Shown here: positions 44,396 to 55,100 of the stretch, piece after piece
How positions within the stretch are numbered: position 1 is the stretch's first letter
Layout of the letters: each line of letters opens with the position of its first letter
Source of the DNA: JBFMFH01 sp040752275
GTDB lineage: Bacteria; Acidobacteriota; Vicinamibacteria; Vicinamibacterales; JAKQTR01
DNA length: 64,000 nt
Direction: 5' to 3'
Assembly (NCBI GenBank): GCA_040752275.1
Contig: JBFMFH010000076.1
Span: 38,510-102,509, forward strand
Made by a program: the position numbers and the translations under genes
Notes under the pieces: generated by a model
What the model was told of the DNA's origin: nothing
Databases searched by the model: none
What the model saw: only the letters and a program-made list of their open reading frames with translations

Positions 44396-47300
44396 AGGTA
44401 CCGTCTGGACTGATCGACCTTCCTGGCGAGCAGGACTTCGAGCTCAGCCTCGGACAGTTCGTCGAGATCCACGGCGGCCGCCGGCTCCGGCGGCCGGGCG
44501 GGACCTGCGGTCGCTGCCGGGTTCTCCGAAGGCACAACGTTCAGGAACTCGTGGGCCAGAAACTCGACGAGGGCGGCGAGCGTCGGGTAGTCGAACGCCA
44601 ACGTAGCAGGCAACGCCCGCCCGAAGCTCGTTTGCAGCCGGTTCCTGAGCTCGACGGACGTCAGGGAGTCCATTCCCATCTCGAAGAAACCCTTGCGCGC
44701 ATCGAGCGGTTCATCGGGCCGAAGCCCCAGCACCTTCGCGACCTCCACGTGAACGCGAGCCGCCAGGGCGCGCTTCTGCTGGTCGTCCGGCATCCCCGCC
44801 AGTTGCCGCAGAAGATCAGCCGGCGCTTCCACCGCGGCTGGCGCGGCGCTTGTGAACTCCGTCAGGAAGGGCGCGGAGCCGAACTGCGTCAGCAGGGCCG
44901 GCCAATCGACCGGCATGACGCCGACTTGGACCGGGTTCTCCGCCAGGACCCGTTCCAGCAACGTCAGTGCCTGGGATGTGCCGATGAGCCCAATCCCCTG
45001 CAGCCGCGTCTGCTTGTCGGCTTGGCGCAGCGCCGCCGCGCCAATGTCAGCCCAGATCCCCCAGTTGATGCTGAGCCCCGGCAAACCCTGTGTGCGCCGA
45101 TAGTGGGCGAGCGCGTCCAGGAAGGCGTTTGCCGCGGCGTGGTTCGCCTGGCCGGGCGATCCAAACAACGCCGCCGCCGATGAGAACAGTACGAAATGGT
45201 CCAACGGCAGATGCCGCGTCAGCCGGTGCAGGTTCCAACTGCCGATGACCTTGGGGGCGAACACCCGCGCAAAACGCGCCCAGTCCAGCTGGCGCAACAC
45301 ACCGTCCTCCAACACGCCGGCGGCATGAATCAGCCCGCGGAGGGGCGGAAGACTCCGTTCGATTTCAGCGAGGACCCGGGCCAGGTGCGCCTCCTGTGCC
45401 ACGTCCGCCTGCATCGGGACGATCTGCATCCCGGTCTGGGCCAGCGCTTCGATCGCCCGTTGTACCGTGGGTGACGGCGCACTCCGACCAAGCAGCACCA
45501 CATGGCGCGCACCCTGCGTGCCGAGCCACTCGGCGATGACCGGCCCCAGGCCGCCGAAGCCGCCTGTGATCAGATAGGTGCCATCACTTCGGAGCTTCCC
45601 CGTGGCCGGTCTCGAGGAGGCGACGTCCTCGCCCGGCATGACCAGAATCAGCTTGCCCGTATGTCTAGCCTGCTGCATCGTCCGGAACGCGCGTTGGGCT
45701 TGCTGGATCGGGAAACTCTGGCGCGGCAACGGAGTGAGGCGACCGGCGACGAACTGGGGCACGAGCGTGGCAAACGTCTGGCGGACCAGGTCCGGCTGCT
45801 GCCGGCACGTCTCTGCCAGGTCAACTTGGAAATAGGCCACATCCGGCCGCGTCTGCGCCACCTTCTCCGCCGACCAGACGTTGACTTTGCCGATCTCGAC
45901 GAATCGGCCTTGGGCTTTGAGAATCGACAGGCTGCGCGGAATCGACTCGCCTGACAGACAGTTCACGACGACATCGACGCCCTGCCCGTCCGTGTCGGCG
46001 AGAATGCCTTCTGCGAAACCCAGCGTCCGGGAGTTGTACACATGCTGTACGCCCAGCGCCCCGAGCGTGGCCCACTTGCCCGGGCTGGCAGTGGCGAGGA
46101 CGCGCGCCCCAGCCTGTTGGGCCAGTTGAATCGCGGCCTGTCCAACACCGCCGGCAGCGGCGTGAATCAGCACCGACTCGCCGGCCGCGATCCTGGCACA
46201 GTGATGTAGGGCGTAAGACGCCGTCAGGAACGCAATCGGCACGGTTGCCGCTTCCTCGGCAGACAGATTCGGCGGCTGGGGAAACACCAGGTCAACTGGC
46301 ACCGTCAGGTATCGGGCAAAACTCCCGGACGCAATGGCCAGGACCGGGTCGCCGATCTCGAAACCTGACACCTCTGCCCCCACCGCGACCACCAGACCCG
46401 CACACTCGCTGCCCGGCTGCCCGGCATCGCCCGGATACAAGTCCAGGACATTCAACAGATCGCGGAAGTTCAGCCCCGCCGCCGTGACCTGGATCTCAAC
46501 CTCGCGCGGGCCGGGTTGACGGCGCGCAGCCGGTTGCAGCTGCAGATTCTCGATCGTCCCGCGTTCCGCGATGGCGAGTCGGAAACCCGGCGCGTTCGGC
46601 AAGGCGAATGGGGCGTCTTGGCCAGTGCCGGGAGATTGGTATCGGGTCAGGCGAGCCACGTACCGGGATCGTCCCCGGAACGCGAGTTGATCCTCGGCGC
46701 CGGCTTCCCGGACTTCTTCGACAAGGGCCTCTGCCTCATCGGCGGTGGACTGACAGTCGGGGTCGAGATCCAGCCTGGTGCACTGCAGTTCGGGATGCTC
46801 GAGGGCGATCGACTTGCCGAGTCCCCAGACGGCGGATTGCGCGAGGCCCGCGATCGGCTGGTCATCCGTGACCGGCTGGGCGCCCCGGGTGAACAGCCAC
46901 AGGCGCGGCGGCGCGACCGGTGCCTGGCGCGCCAGCGCCTGCACCAAGGTCAGCGCGCCGCCGGTTGTATCGGCCAACGACGCGTCCAGCGCCGCGGATG
47001 GAGCGTTGTCGGTCAACATGCCGTCGAGGTTCCAGAAGTACAGGATGCCGCGCAAGGGCGGCCGTGGCTCGGCGCCGATGGCCGTCAACAGTTGGTGGTA
47101 GCCCTCTGTCTCCGATGGATTGACCCGGAACACGCGCCCATTGACCTGGGCATACCGTTCCCCGACGGACACAACGACGGACGGCTCTCCTTGCGCGTCA
47201 AGGAGGGCGCCCACCCGCTGACCGACGCCTTGACGATCGGCGAAGACCAGCCACTGGCCCGGCGGCCCCGCCGTCGTGATGGGCCCCGCCGCAGCCTGGG

Positions 47301-50300
47301 CGATCATCACCGTCTGGTGCGCGGCCACGCCGTCCGCGGCGTGCTCGTCCGACAGCGCCACGGGCTCGGTAAAGCCACATGCTGTCAGGACTTGTTGCCA
47401 TCCCGACGACGACAGCAACGGGTACGCCGGCCGCAGATCGAGATCGGCGAAACGCCACCACCCATCCGTCAGACCGAAGATCAGGTCCAGCCACCGTGTA
47501 GGTCTGATGCCTTCCACGAGCAGCAGCAGGCCGCCAGGCGCGAGCAACTGCCGGATGTGAGCGAGCGTCTGCCGCAGGTCCTTCGTCGCATGGAGCACGT
47601 TGGCCGCGACCACCACATCGTAGGAGTGGCTCGCAAAGCCCTGGCTTTCCGGCGTCTGTTCGATGTCCAGGCGCTCGCAGCGCACAAAAGCCCAGGCGCG
47701 AAACCTGCTCCTGGCCTGATTGAGAAAGAGCGGAGAGATGTCGGTGAAAAGGTACTCGGTCCGATCCGGGGGCAAGTGCGGCAGGATGTGCGCGGTGGTC
47801 CCGCCCGTCCCCGCGCCGACTTCGACCACCCGGAGAGCGCGTCCAATTGGTAAGCGATCCACGACAGCCATCAGTGCCTTCTGGACCAGCGCGTTCAGAA
47901 AGCGCGCACCGGGAGAATCCTGATAGAGCGCGGTCGCGCCGTGCAGTTCCCCGTCGGGAAACAGCAATGGCAGCGGATCTTGCTGGCCGGTGAGCACCTG
48001 CGCCAACGCCGCTCCGCAGCGCGTGAGCAGCGCCAGTTCTGCCTTGGCAGAGGGGTAACGCGCCAACAGACCGTCTGATTCGGCCGGCGGGTCGATCAGA
48101 GGCGGCTCGCGCTGCACTTCCCACTGGGCCTCGTGCTGCCTGAGGATTCCCTCTTCAGCGAGGATGTCCAACAGCCTGACGGTCAGACGATGATGACGGG
48201 CGATGATGCCCGTCTGCTCGCACATCGCGGCGGTGGTGAACCGGGTATGCGGCTGGAAGGTCCAGCCCAACTGTCGGAACGCGGCCGCCACATAGCCAAC
48301 GCTGAGGCGCTCGAGTTCGGGAAGCACTCGCCCGTACGCCACCGTTTCCGGCCGTCCGAGGATCCGGGCGATCTCGGGCTGCAGGGCCTGCGCGATGGCG
48401 GACGGTGCCGCGATCGCCGCGGGCAACCCCTGCGCCCGCTGCCGCGCCTGCGGCCGCCACGTGGGCGTGTAGAGCCAGCGTTGCAGCGTGCCCGGGGTGA
48501 CGTCCAGGATGGCCTCGCGCCGGACCGGCGTGAAGTGGACGCCAATGAGCTCCGCCCAGACATGCCCGTGCGCGTCGGCCACCTGCACGGTCGCGGCGAC
48601 GCTCCGTCCATGCGTGGAGACCAACCGGCGGACATAGGCCCAGCCCTCGGCCGTGGACGCACGATGCACCGTCGCCTGTTCGACCCGAACCGGGAAGTAG
48701 GGCACGTGCGCGTCAGTGGCGGGGAGCCACGCGCCGCAGGCCTGCAGACAGACGTCCAGCAGCGCCGGATGCACTCGATAGTCCGCAGACGACTGGCTGA
48801 GGCTCTCCGGCAGGCGGATCAGCGCGAGGGCTTCGGTCTCATTGCACCAGGCCCGGGTCAACCCCTGGAACGCCGACCCGTAGTCCAGCCCGCGCGCCTG
48901 GCAGCGCTGGTAGTGCTCGGTCGCCGACAGCTCCGTGGACATCCTGGAACGGAGGGCTCCCAGATCGAGCCGTTCGGGCACGGTGGGTGTGCCGGCAGCA
49001 CTGACGCGACCGGTCGCGTGCAACGTCCAGACGGCGTCCTGACCGTCTGACGGCCGCGTGCGGCTGAACACCCTGATGCCGATTTCGTGGTTCGCGTCAT
49101 GCGTGCAGACGGACTGGACGGTGACCGCCGCCTGATCCGGCACGATCAGCGCCTGGTGCATCTGGACCTGCGTCAGCGTCACGGCCGGTGCTCCCGACAT
49201 CTGCATGCCAGCCGCTGCGAACATCTCGAGATAGGCTGTCGCGGGGAAGATTGCCGTCTCCCAGACGCGATGGTGCGCCAGGAGTTCCGGCGACGACTGG
49301 CTGAGCTGCGCCTCGAAGCGGACGTCCGTCGTCTCCGCCAGCGCGAGCCGCTGGCCGAGCAACGGATGCCAGCGGGACGCGGTCTCGCGCGCCGGCGCGG
49401 TCCAGCCTTGCGGCACACCGGTCGTCAGATCCTCGACCCAGCAGCGCTGCCGCTGGAACGGGTAGGTCGGCAGGGCCACTTTGTGGCGTGGATGGGGCTG
49501 GTCAAAGCCTCGCCAATCGAGGTCTGCCCCTTGCATGTAGAGCTGCGCCGCGCTCGACAGGAACTGTTCCCACTCCGGTTGATGGCGGCGTAGCGACGGC
49601 AGGAACAGTGCCTGCTCGGACGTGGCCACCTCGGCGCCGAAGGCTGACAGGGTGGCCCTCCCGCCGATTTCGACAAAGACCGTGGTTTGGTCGGCCAACG
49701 CCGTGCGCACGGCATCCGAGAAACGTACGGGTTGGCGGAGGTGGTTCCGCCAGTACGCGGGGGTCGCGATCTCCCCAGGCACCGCCCAGCCGCCTGTCAT
49801 GTCGGAGATCATGCGCACGCGGGGCGCGGCGAACCTGACCCGAGAGAGAGCGTCGAAGAACGGAGCCTGGACCGGATCCATCAAGGCCGAGTGGAACGCC
49901 TGAGACACCGGCACCGTCCGGGTGTTCATCCCGAGCCGGGCGGCTTCGGCGAGGACGGCGTCTACCGTGTCCTTCACGCCGGAGATCGTGACGTTGTTCG
50001 GGCTGTTGACGGCGGCAATCGTGATCTGGTCAGGGAAATAGGCGGCCAACAGGTGCCGAACGTGCTCTTCGGTCGCCGCGATGGTCGCCATCGCCCCTTC
50101 CGGCGCCAGGGTCTGCATCAGTCTCCCTCGCGTGGCCACCAGCGCGACCGCATCCTCGAGCCTCATGACTCCGGCCGCCCACGCGGCCGGATACGCGCCC
50201 ATGCTGTGGCCGAGCACGATATCCGGGTTCACGCCAAGAGACTGCCAGAGCTGAGTGAGGGCGTAGGCCAGCGTGAACACACTCGCCTGCCCCTGCAGTG

Positions 50301-52164
50301 TCGCGTCTGCCAGATCGGGAGGGGTGTCGGGCGCATAGAGCAGACGGCGAATCGACTGGCCGTCGAGGTGCGGCTGAAACAACCCATCACACGCGTCCAC
50401 CGCCTCGCGGAAGACCGGATGCGTCTCGTACAGCTGTCGTCCCATCCCGGGGTACTGGGAACCGTACCCGGTGAACAGAAAGGCGATTGTGGGATGCCGG
50501 GGCGCGAGGCGCCTCGGGCGGTCCGACGCGGCAGCCCGGAGTGCGGCCCGCAAAGCCGGCAGTGACGTGGCGACCACGGCGAGGCGTTCGCCCAGGTGGG
50601 TCCGGCTGGTGTTCGCCGTGAAGGCGATGTCGGCCAGGGCCGCGGGCGGGCGCTCCAAGTACGCGTCGTACCGGTCGACCAACGCCGCCAGGCTTGCCGG
50701 GGTGTTCGCCGACAGCGCGAACAGGTGGGCCGGACGATCGGCGTGCGTCGCTACTGGCTCGGCAGAGGCATGGGCTGAGCGCGCCGCGACCACTGGCGGT
50801 GACTGCAGGATCACGTGCGCCAGCGAGCCGGTGATGCCAAAGGAACTGACCCCGGCATAGTGCAGGGCGTCCTTCCGAGGCGTCAGCCTCGTGATGACCT
50901 CGAACGGCAGCTCAGCCCACGGTATGAGAGGATTCGGTGTGGTGAAGTGGAGGCTGGGCGGAAGCGCCTGATGCCGCAGCATCAGGATGACTTTGATGAC
51001 GCTGGCAATGCCGGCGGCAGCCTCCAAATGGCCGATGTTGCTCTTGACGGCGCCCAGGAAGAGCGGCCTGGACCGCGGTGTGAAGATCTCCGACAGCGCC
51101 TGAATCTCGATGGGATCGCCCAGCTTGGTCCCCGTGCCATGGGCTTCGATGTAGTCGATCTGGTCGGGCGCGAGCCGGGCCCGCTCGAGCGCCGCGCGAA
51201 TCACCTGCGCCTGGGCGAGCGCGTTGGGCGCGGTAAACCCGTTGCTGTGCCCATCGTGGTGGATGGCCGACCCGCAGAGGACGGCGGCGATCCGGTCGCC
51301 ATCGCGTTGCGCGTCCGTCAAACGCTTCAGGACCAGGACGCCACAGCCTTCCCCGCGCCCGTAGCCGTTCGCAGAGGCATCGAAGGTCTTGCAGCGGCCG
51401 TCGGGTGCCAGCGCCTCCAGCTGGCACAGTCCGATGGTGATCTGGGGCTGGAGGATGAGGTTGACTCCGCCCACCACCGCCAGATCGGCGTGGCGCTGCG
51501 ACAGGCTCTGCGCGGCCAGGTGCAACGCCACCAGGGACGACGAGCAGGTGGTGTCCACGCTCAGGCACGGGCCCTGCCAGTCGTAGAAGTACGCCAACCG
51601 GCCGCTCGCTGATGCGAGGCAGCCCCCTGTAACGGAATAGGGCGAAATGACCTCGAGCCGGGGGGTCAGCGTCTGGCGGGCCGCATAGTCCAGCGAGCCG
51701 ATTCCGACGAACACCCCGGTGCGGCTGCCGCGCAGGGCAGGCATCGACAGGCCCGCGTTCTCGAGAGCTTCCCACGTGACTTCCAGGAGCAGCCGGTGCT
51801 GCGGGTCCATCATGTCCGCCTCTTTGGGAGCGAGCCCAAAGAGCTGGTGATCGAACCCTGCAACCTCGTCGAGGAATCCGCCGGCTCTCGTGTACATCCT
51901 CCCGGGCTGCGGACCGCGCGCGTCGTAGTAGCGTTCGACTGGCCAGCGCTCAGCCGGGATGTTCCGAATCCCGTCGAACCCTTCGGCCAGCAATTCCCAG
52001 AAGCGTTCCGGGGAGGTTGCGCCGCCCGGAAACCGGACGCCTATGCCGATGACCGCCAGTGGCTCCTGGCGCTTCAGATCGGCGACTTCCGCGGCCAGTT
52101 CTTCGATCTTGGCGGTCGCGGCGCGCAGGGCCGTTTCGTAGAGGCGGAGCTGCTGGGTAGCCAT
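44392..52164 (-). CDS. PKS2: KS-AT-DH-cMT-ER-KR-ACP
   Basis: A 2590-aa fully reducing module with C-methylation. An N-terminal coiled coil (KIEELAAEVADLKRQ) may dock to PKS1. KS about 28-455 (Cys near 207, DTTCSSSL); AT about 505-835 (Ser near 654 in GHSMGAY, later QAFHS); DH about 918-1228; C-methyltransferase with VEVGAGTGGTT near 1450; ER about 1855-2171 (HAAAGGVGQAA); KR about 2185-2390 (LITGGFGGLG); ACP about 2459-2531 (GMDSL). The tail LSEAELEVLLARK is docking-like. Oddities: Ala replaces the usual Glu in the AT GHSxGE motif, and the KR catalytic Tyr position reads GQANHAAAN with His. The cMT would place a methyl branch that ends up at C4 of the fatty acid. It starts 24 bp after PKS1. 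Confidence 0.94.
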   Translation of the reverse strand: MATQQLRLYETALRAATAKIEELAAEVADLKRQEPLAVIGIGVRFPGGATSPERFWELLAEGFDGIRNIPAERWPVERYYDARGPQPGRMYTRAGGFLDEVAGFDHQLFGLAPKEADMMDPQHRLLLEVTWEALENAGLSMPALRGSRTGVFVGIGSLDYAARQTLTPRLEVISPYSVTGGCLASASGRLAYFYDWQGPCLSVDTTCSSSLVALHLAAQSLSQRHADLAVVGGVNLILQPQITIGLCQLEALAPDGRCKTFDASANGYGRGEGCGVLVLKRLTDAQRDGDRIAAVLCGSAIHHDGHSNGFTAPNALAQAQVIRAALERARLAPDQIDYIEAHGTGTKLGDPIEIQALSEIFTPRSRPLFLGAVKSNIGHLEAAAGIASVIKVILMLRHQALPPSLHFTTPNPLIPWAELPFEVITRLTPRKDALHYAGVSSFGITGSLAHVILQSPPVVAARSAHASAEPVATHADRPAHLFALSANTPASLAALVDRYDAYLERPPAALADIAFTANTSRTHLGERLAVVATSLPALRAALRAAASDRPRRLAPRHPTIAFLFTGYGSQYPGMGRQLYETHPVFREAVDACDGLFQPHLDGQSIRRLLYAPDTPPDLADATLQGQASVFTLAYALTQLWQSLGVNPDIVLGHSMGAYPAAWAAGVMRLEDAVALVATRGRLMQTLAPEGAMATIAATEEHVRHLLAAYFPDQITIAAVNSPNNVTISGVKDTVDAVLAEAARLGMNTRTVPVSQAFHSALMDPVQAPFFDALSRVRFAAPRVRMISDMTGGWAVPGEIATPAYWRNHLRQPVRFSDAVRTALADQTTVFVEIGGRATLSAFGAEVATSEQALFLPSLRRHQPEWEQFLSSAAQLYMQGADLDWRGFDQPHPRHKVALPTYPFQRQRCWVEDLTTGVPQGWTAPARETASRWHPLLGQRLALAETTDVRFEAQLSQSSPELLAHHRVWETAIFPATAYLEMFAAAGMQMSGAPAVTLTQVQMHQALIVPDQAAVTVQSVCTHDANHEIGIRVFSRTRPSDGQDAVWTLHATGRVSAAGTPTVPERLDLGALRSRMSTELSATEHYQRCQARGLDYGSAFQGLTRAWCNETEALALIRLPESLSQSSADYRVHPALLDVCLQACGAWLPATDAHVPYFPVRVEQATVHRASTAEGWAYVRRLVSTHGRSVAATVQVADAHGHVWAELIGVHFTPVRREAILDVTPGTLQRWLYTPTWRPQARQRAQGLPAAIAAPSAIAQALQPEIARILGRPETVAYGRVLPELERLSVGYVAAAFRQLGWTFQPHTRFTTAAMCEQTGIIARHHRLTVRLLDILAEEGILRQHEAQWEVQREPPLIDPPAESDGLLARYPSAKAELALLTRCGAALAQVLTGQQDPLPLLFPDGELHGATALYQDSPGARFLNALVQKALMAVVDRLPIGRALRVVEVGAGTGGTTAHILPHLPPDRTEYLFTDISPLFLNQARSRFRAWAFVRCERLDIEQTPESQGFASHSYDVVVAANVLHATKDLRQTLAHIRQLLAPGGLLLLVEGIRPTRWLDLIFGLTDGWWRFADLDLRPAYPLLSSSGWQQVLTACGFTEPVALSDEHAADGVAAHQTVMIAQAAAGPITTAGPPGQWLVFADRQGVGQRVGALLDAQGEPSVVVSVGERYAQVNGRVFRVNPSETEGYHQLLTAIGAEPRPPLRGILYFWNLDGMLTDNAPSAALDASLADTTGGALTLVQALARQAPVAPPRLWLFTRGAQPVTDDQPIAGLAQSAVWGLGKSIALEHPELQCTRLDLDPDCQSTADEAEALVEEVREAGAEDQLAFRGRSRYVARLTRYQSPGTGQDAPFALPNAPGFRLAIAERGTIENLQLQPAARRQPGPREVEIQVTAAGLNFRDLLNVLDLYPGDAGQPGSECAGLVVAVGAEVSGFEIGDPVLAIASGSFARYLTVPVDLVFPQPPNLSAEEAATVPIAFLTASYALHHCARIAAGESVLIHAAAGGVGQAAIQLAQQAGARVLATASPGKWATLGALGVQHVYNSRTLGFAEGILADTDGQGVDVVVNCLSGESIPRSLSILKAQGRFVEIGKVNVWSAEKVAQTRPDVAYFQVDLAETCRQQPDLVRQTFATLVPQFVAGRLTPLPRQSFPIQQAQRAFRTMQQARHTGKLILVMPGEDVASSRPATGKLRSDGTYLITGGFGGLGPVIAEWLGTQGARHVVLLGRSAPSPTVQRAIEALAQTGMQIVPMQADVAQEAHLARVLAEIERSLPPLRGLIHAAGVLEDGVLRQLDWARFARVFAPKVIGSWNLHRLTRHLPLDHFVLFSSAAALFGSPGQANHAAANAFLDALAHYRRTQGLPGLSINWGIWADIGAAALRQADKQTRLQGIGLIGTSQALTLLERVLAENPVQVGVMPVDWPALLTQFGSAPFLTEFTSAAPAAVEAPADLLRQLAGMPDDQQKRALAARVHVEVAKVLGLRPDEPLDARKGFFEMGMDSLTSVELRNRLQTSFGRALPATLAFDYPTLAALVEFLAHEFLNVVPSENPAATAGPARPPEPAAAVDLDELSEAELEVLLARKVDQSRRYL

Positions 52165-52188
52165 ACGGGCGCCTTCAAGGGGGTGCCG

Positions 52189-55100
52189 CTACAGCCGCGC
52201 CATCGTCGCCTGCAACTGCCGCAAGGCGTCGTCCGTGGCGGCGTCGGCCGGGACCTTTCCCTCCTGTTCTTCCCAGATAAACACCTCTTCCAGCAGGTAG
52301 CGAGCGAGGCGTTCAACCGTCGGATACGCGAACACGAACACGTCCGGCAGCCTGACGCCCAAGGCCGTGTACAGGCGGCTCTTCAGTTCCGTGGTCATCA
52401 ACGAATCCACCCCTTGCTCCATCACCGGACGGGTGCGATCCACCTTGTCCACCGGCAGCTTCAGGATGGCGGCCAGTTCGGTCGCCGCCAGATTCTCCAC
52501 ATACTCCTGACGCTGGCGCGGCGACAGAGAGGCCATGGTGTCCAGCAGTTCCTGGGTCCTTGGCGAGCGCGCCGGTCCTGTGCTCGTGCGGCGGACGACA
52601 CTCTGGAAGCGCGAGGAGGCTGCCGCCAGCGGCGATTGTTCTGCCCACACCGGCCAGTCCACGTCGAAGACGCCAACCTGGGCGGCTGCCTGTCTCACCG
52701 CCAGGTCCAGGGCGTGCAGCGCATCGGCCGTCCGCATGCCGCGAATCCCGGAACGATCCAGCTGCGCCTGAACATCCGCCTGACGGGCCGCCACGCCCGT
52801 TTCCGCGAGCGCGCCCAGATTGACGGTCGTCGCGGGCAAGCCGCGCGCGCGTCGGTAGTGGGCGAAGGCGTCCAGAAAGGCATTGGCGGCCACGTAGCTC
52901 GCCTGCCCCGGATTGCCAATGATCGACGACACCGACGAGAGACAGATGAAGAAGTCCAACGGACAGTACTGGGTGGCGTTGTGCAGGTGCAGTGCTCCGG
53001 CGACCTTCGGCTCCATCACGCGGCGCAACCGTTCGGGCGTCAGATCCCGCAGCCAGGCGTCGTCCAAGACCATGGCCCCGTGCACGATCCCGCGCAGCGG
53101 CGGCATGGTCTCTGCGATCCGGCCGATCATCCGGTGCACGTCCTCGGCCTGGCCGACATCCGCCGCGAAGACCGCGACCTCCGCGCCTGCCTGGGTCATG
53201 CGCGCGACCGCGTCCCGCGCCTCAGCCGTGGAGGCCCCGCTGCGGCTGACCAACACCAGATGTCGCGCTCCCTGGCCGACCATCCACCGCGCGATCTCCA
53301 ACCCAAAGCCCCGCGTACCGCCCGTGATCAGATAGGTCGCCTCCGGGCGCACGAGTGCCGCCTGATCCCCTCGAGCGATCCTCACCGGCTGATGGAACAT
53401 CTCGACGGCCACGCGGCCGATCTGCTTGCTCTCCGCGAAGAGCCGGAAGGCCTCGCCCACCTGCGCGGCCGGAAAGACCCTCACCGGGAGCGCGTGTAGA
53501 TGCCCCTGCGCGAACCCTTGCTGAATCTCCTGGAGGATCTCCTGAAGCACATCCACCCGCTGTTGGACGAGCTGATCGAGATCCACGCTGGCAAACAGCA
53601 GGTTCCTATGGAAGTGACGGAGCGGGAGCGCGGCATTCTCGACGATCTGCTGCTTGCCGATTTCGACATACCGGCCATACGGTGCCAGCAGCCGGACGCT
53701 CTGATAGAACGTCTCGCCCCCGACCGCCCCCAGTACGACGTCCACGCCGTAGCCGCGCGTCTGGGCGCGAATGACCTCAGCGAATTCCAGCGTGCGCGAG
53801 TCCATCACCGGGTGAACGCCGATGGACTCGAGGTAGGCTCTCTTGTCCGGTGTCCCCGCCGTGGCGAAGATCTCTGCGCCGCGCCACCGCGCGAACTGCA
53901 CCGCGGCCAGTCCCACGCCGCCAGAGGCCTGATGAATCAGGATCTTGTCTCCCTGGCGCAGTCGGGCCACATGGCCCAACCCGTACACCACCGTCATGAA
54001 CGGCACTGCCGCCGACGCCTCTGTCACGCTGAGGGACCTCGGCTTCGGCGTGACATGCGTCAACGGAACGGTCACGTAGGACTTGAGATTGCCCGACCTC
54101 GCGAACGCGACCACCTCGTCGCCGACGCGGTAGCCCGTGACCCCCGGCCCCACCGCGCTGACAACGCCGCTGGCTTCCGAGCCCAGCGCGCCCTGGCAGT
54201 AGGTCCCCTCCAACACCTGTGGGGACAGGACGCCCAGCGCTTTCAACACGTCCTTGTAGTTCAACCCGGCACTGTGCACCAGGACTTCGAGGTGCCCGGG
54301 GGGTACATCAGGACGCGCACAGGCGCACCATCTGAGACTGTCAAGCTGGCCCGGAGTCCCGAGCTGGACCTCCACTGGCTGCGCGGCGGTGTTGACCTCT
54401 GTTTCCTCTTGTGCCTGTGTCGGCGTCAGCGGCCGGAGTTCCTTCACGAATCGTTCACCGGCGCGATACGCCACATCATCGGCCGGGACCGGCGCCAGAG
54501 CCTCCTGCCAAATTACCTGGCCGAGCTGGCCAGCCGACGCAGCATCCAGGTCCACCACCTGACAGGTGACCTGAGGGCATTCGTTGCTGATCAGCCGGGC
54601 GAGGCCCCAGAGCGGGGCACAGACCAAATTCTCACCGTGGTCGCCTTCCCGCACGAACTGCCCCTCCTGGGTGACCAGTGTCAGCCGCAGCGCGTCATCT
54701 GGACGTAGCCTGGTCAAGGCCTGTACCACGCCGATGACGGCCTGCGTCTGCGCGAGAATCGCCTCAACGGTCACGGTGTGGCTCGAGGACCAGTGGACAA
54801 ACGGCCATAAATACAGGACGTGCGTCAGAGGGCACCCCAGGGTGGCCTGAATCAGACCACTGAGATGCTCCGCATCCCCGGGCTGCACCTCGAAATGCCG
54901 CGGATCACGCTCGCGGAAGGTCCCCCCTGCCGTGACGACCACGGTCTCGACCCCCTGTGACGTCCAATGGGAGACGATCTCGCGGGTTGCGGCCGAATCG
55001 TCGCCGAACAGCAGACAGGCCCCAGCGGACGCTCGAGGTGCCGGCGCGGGCTGCGGCTGCCAGGTCGATTCGTAAAACCACTGCGACGCTGCTCGCGCGG

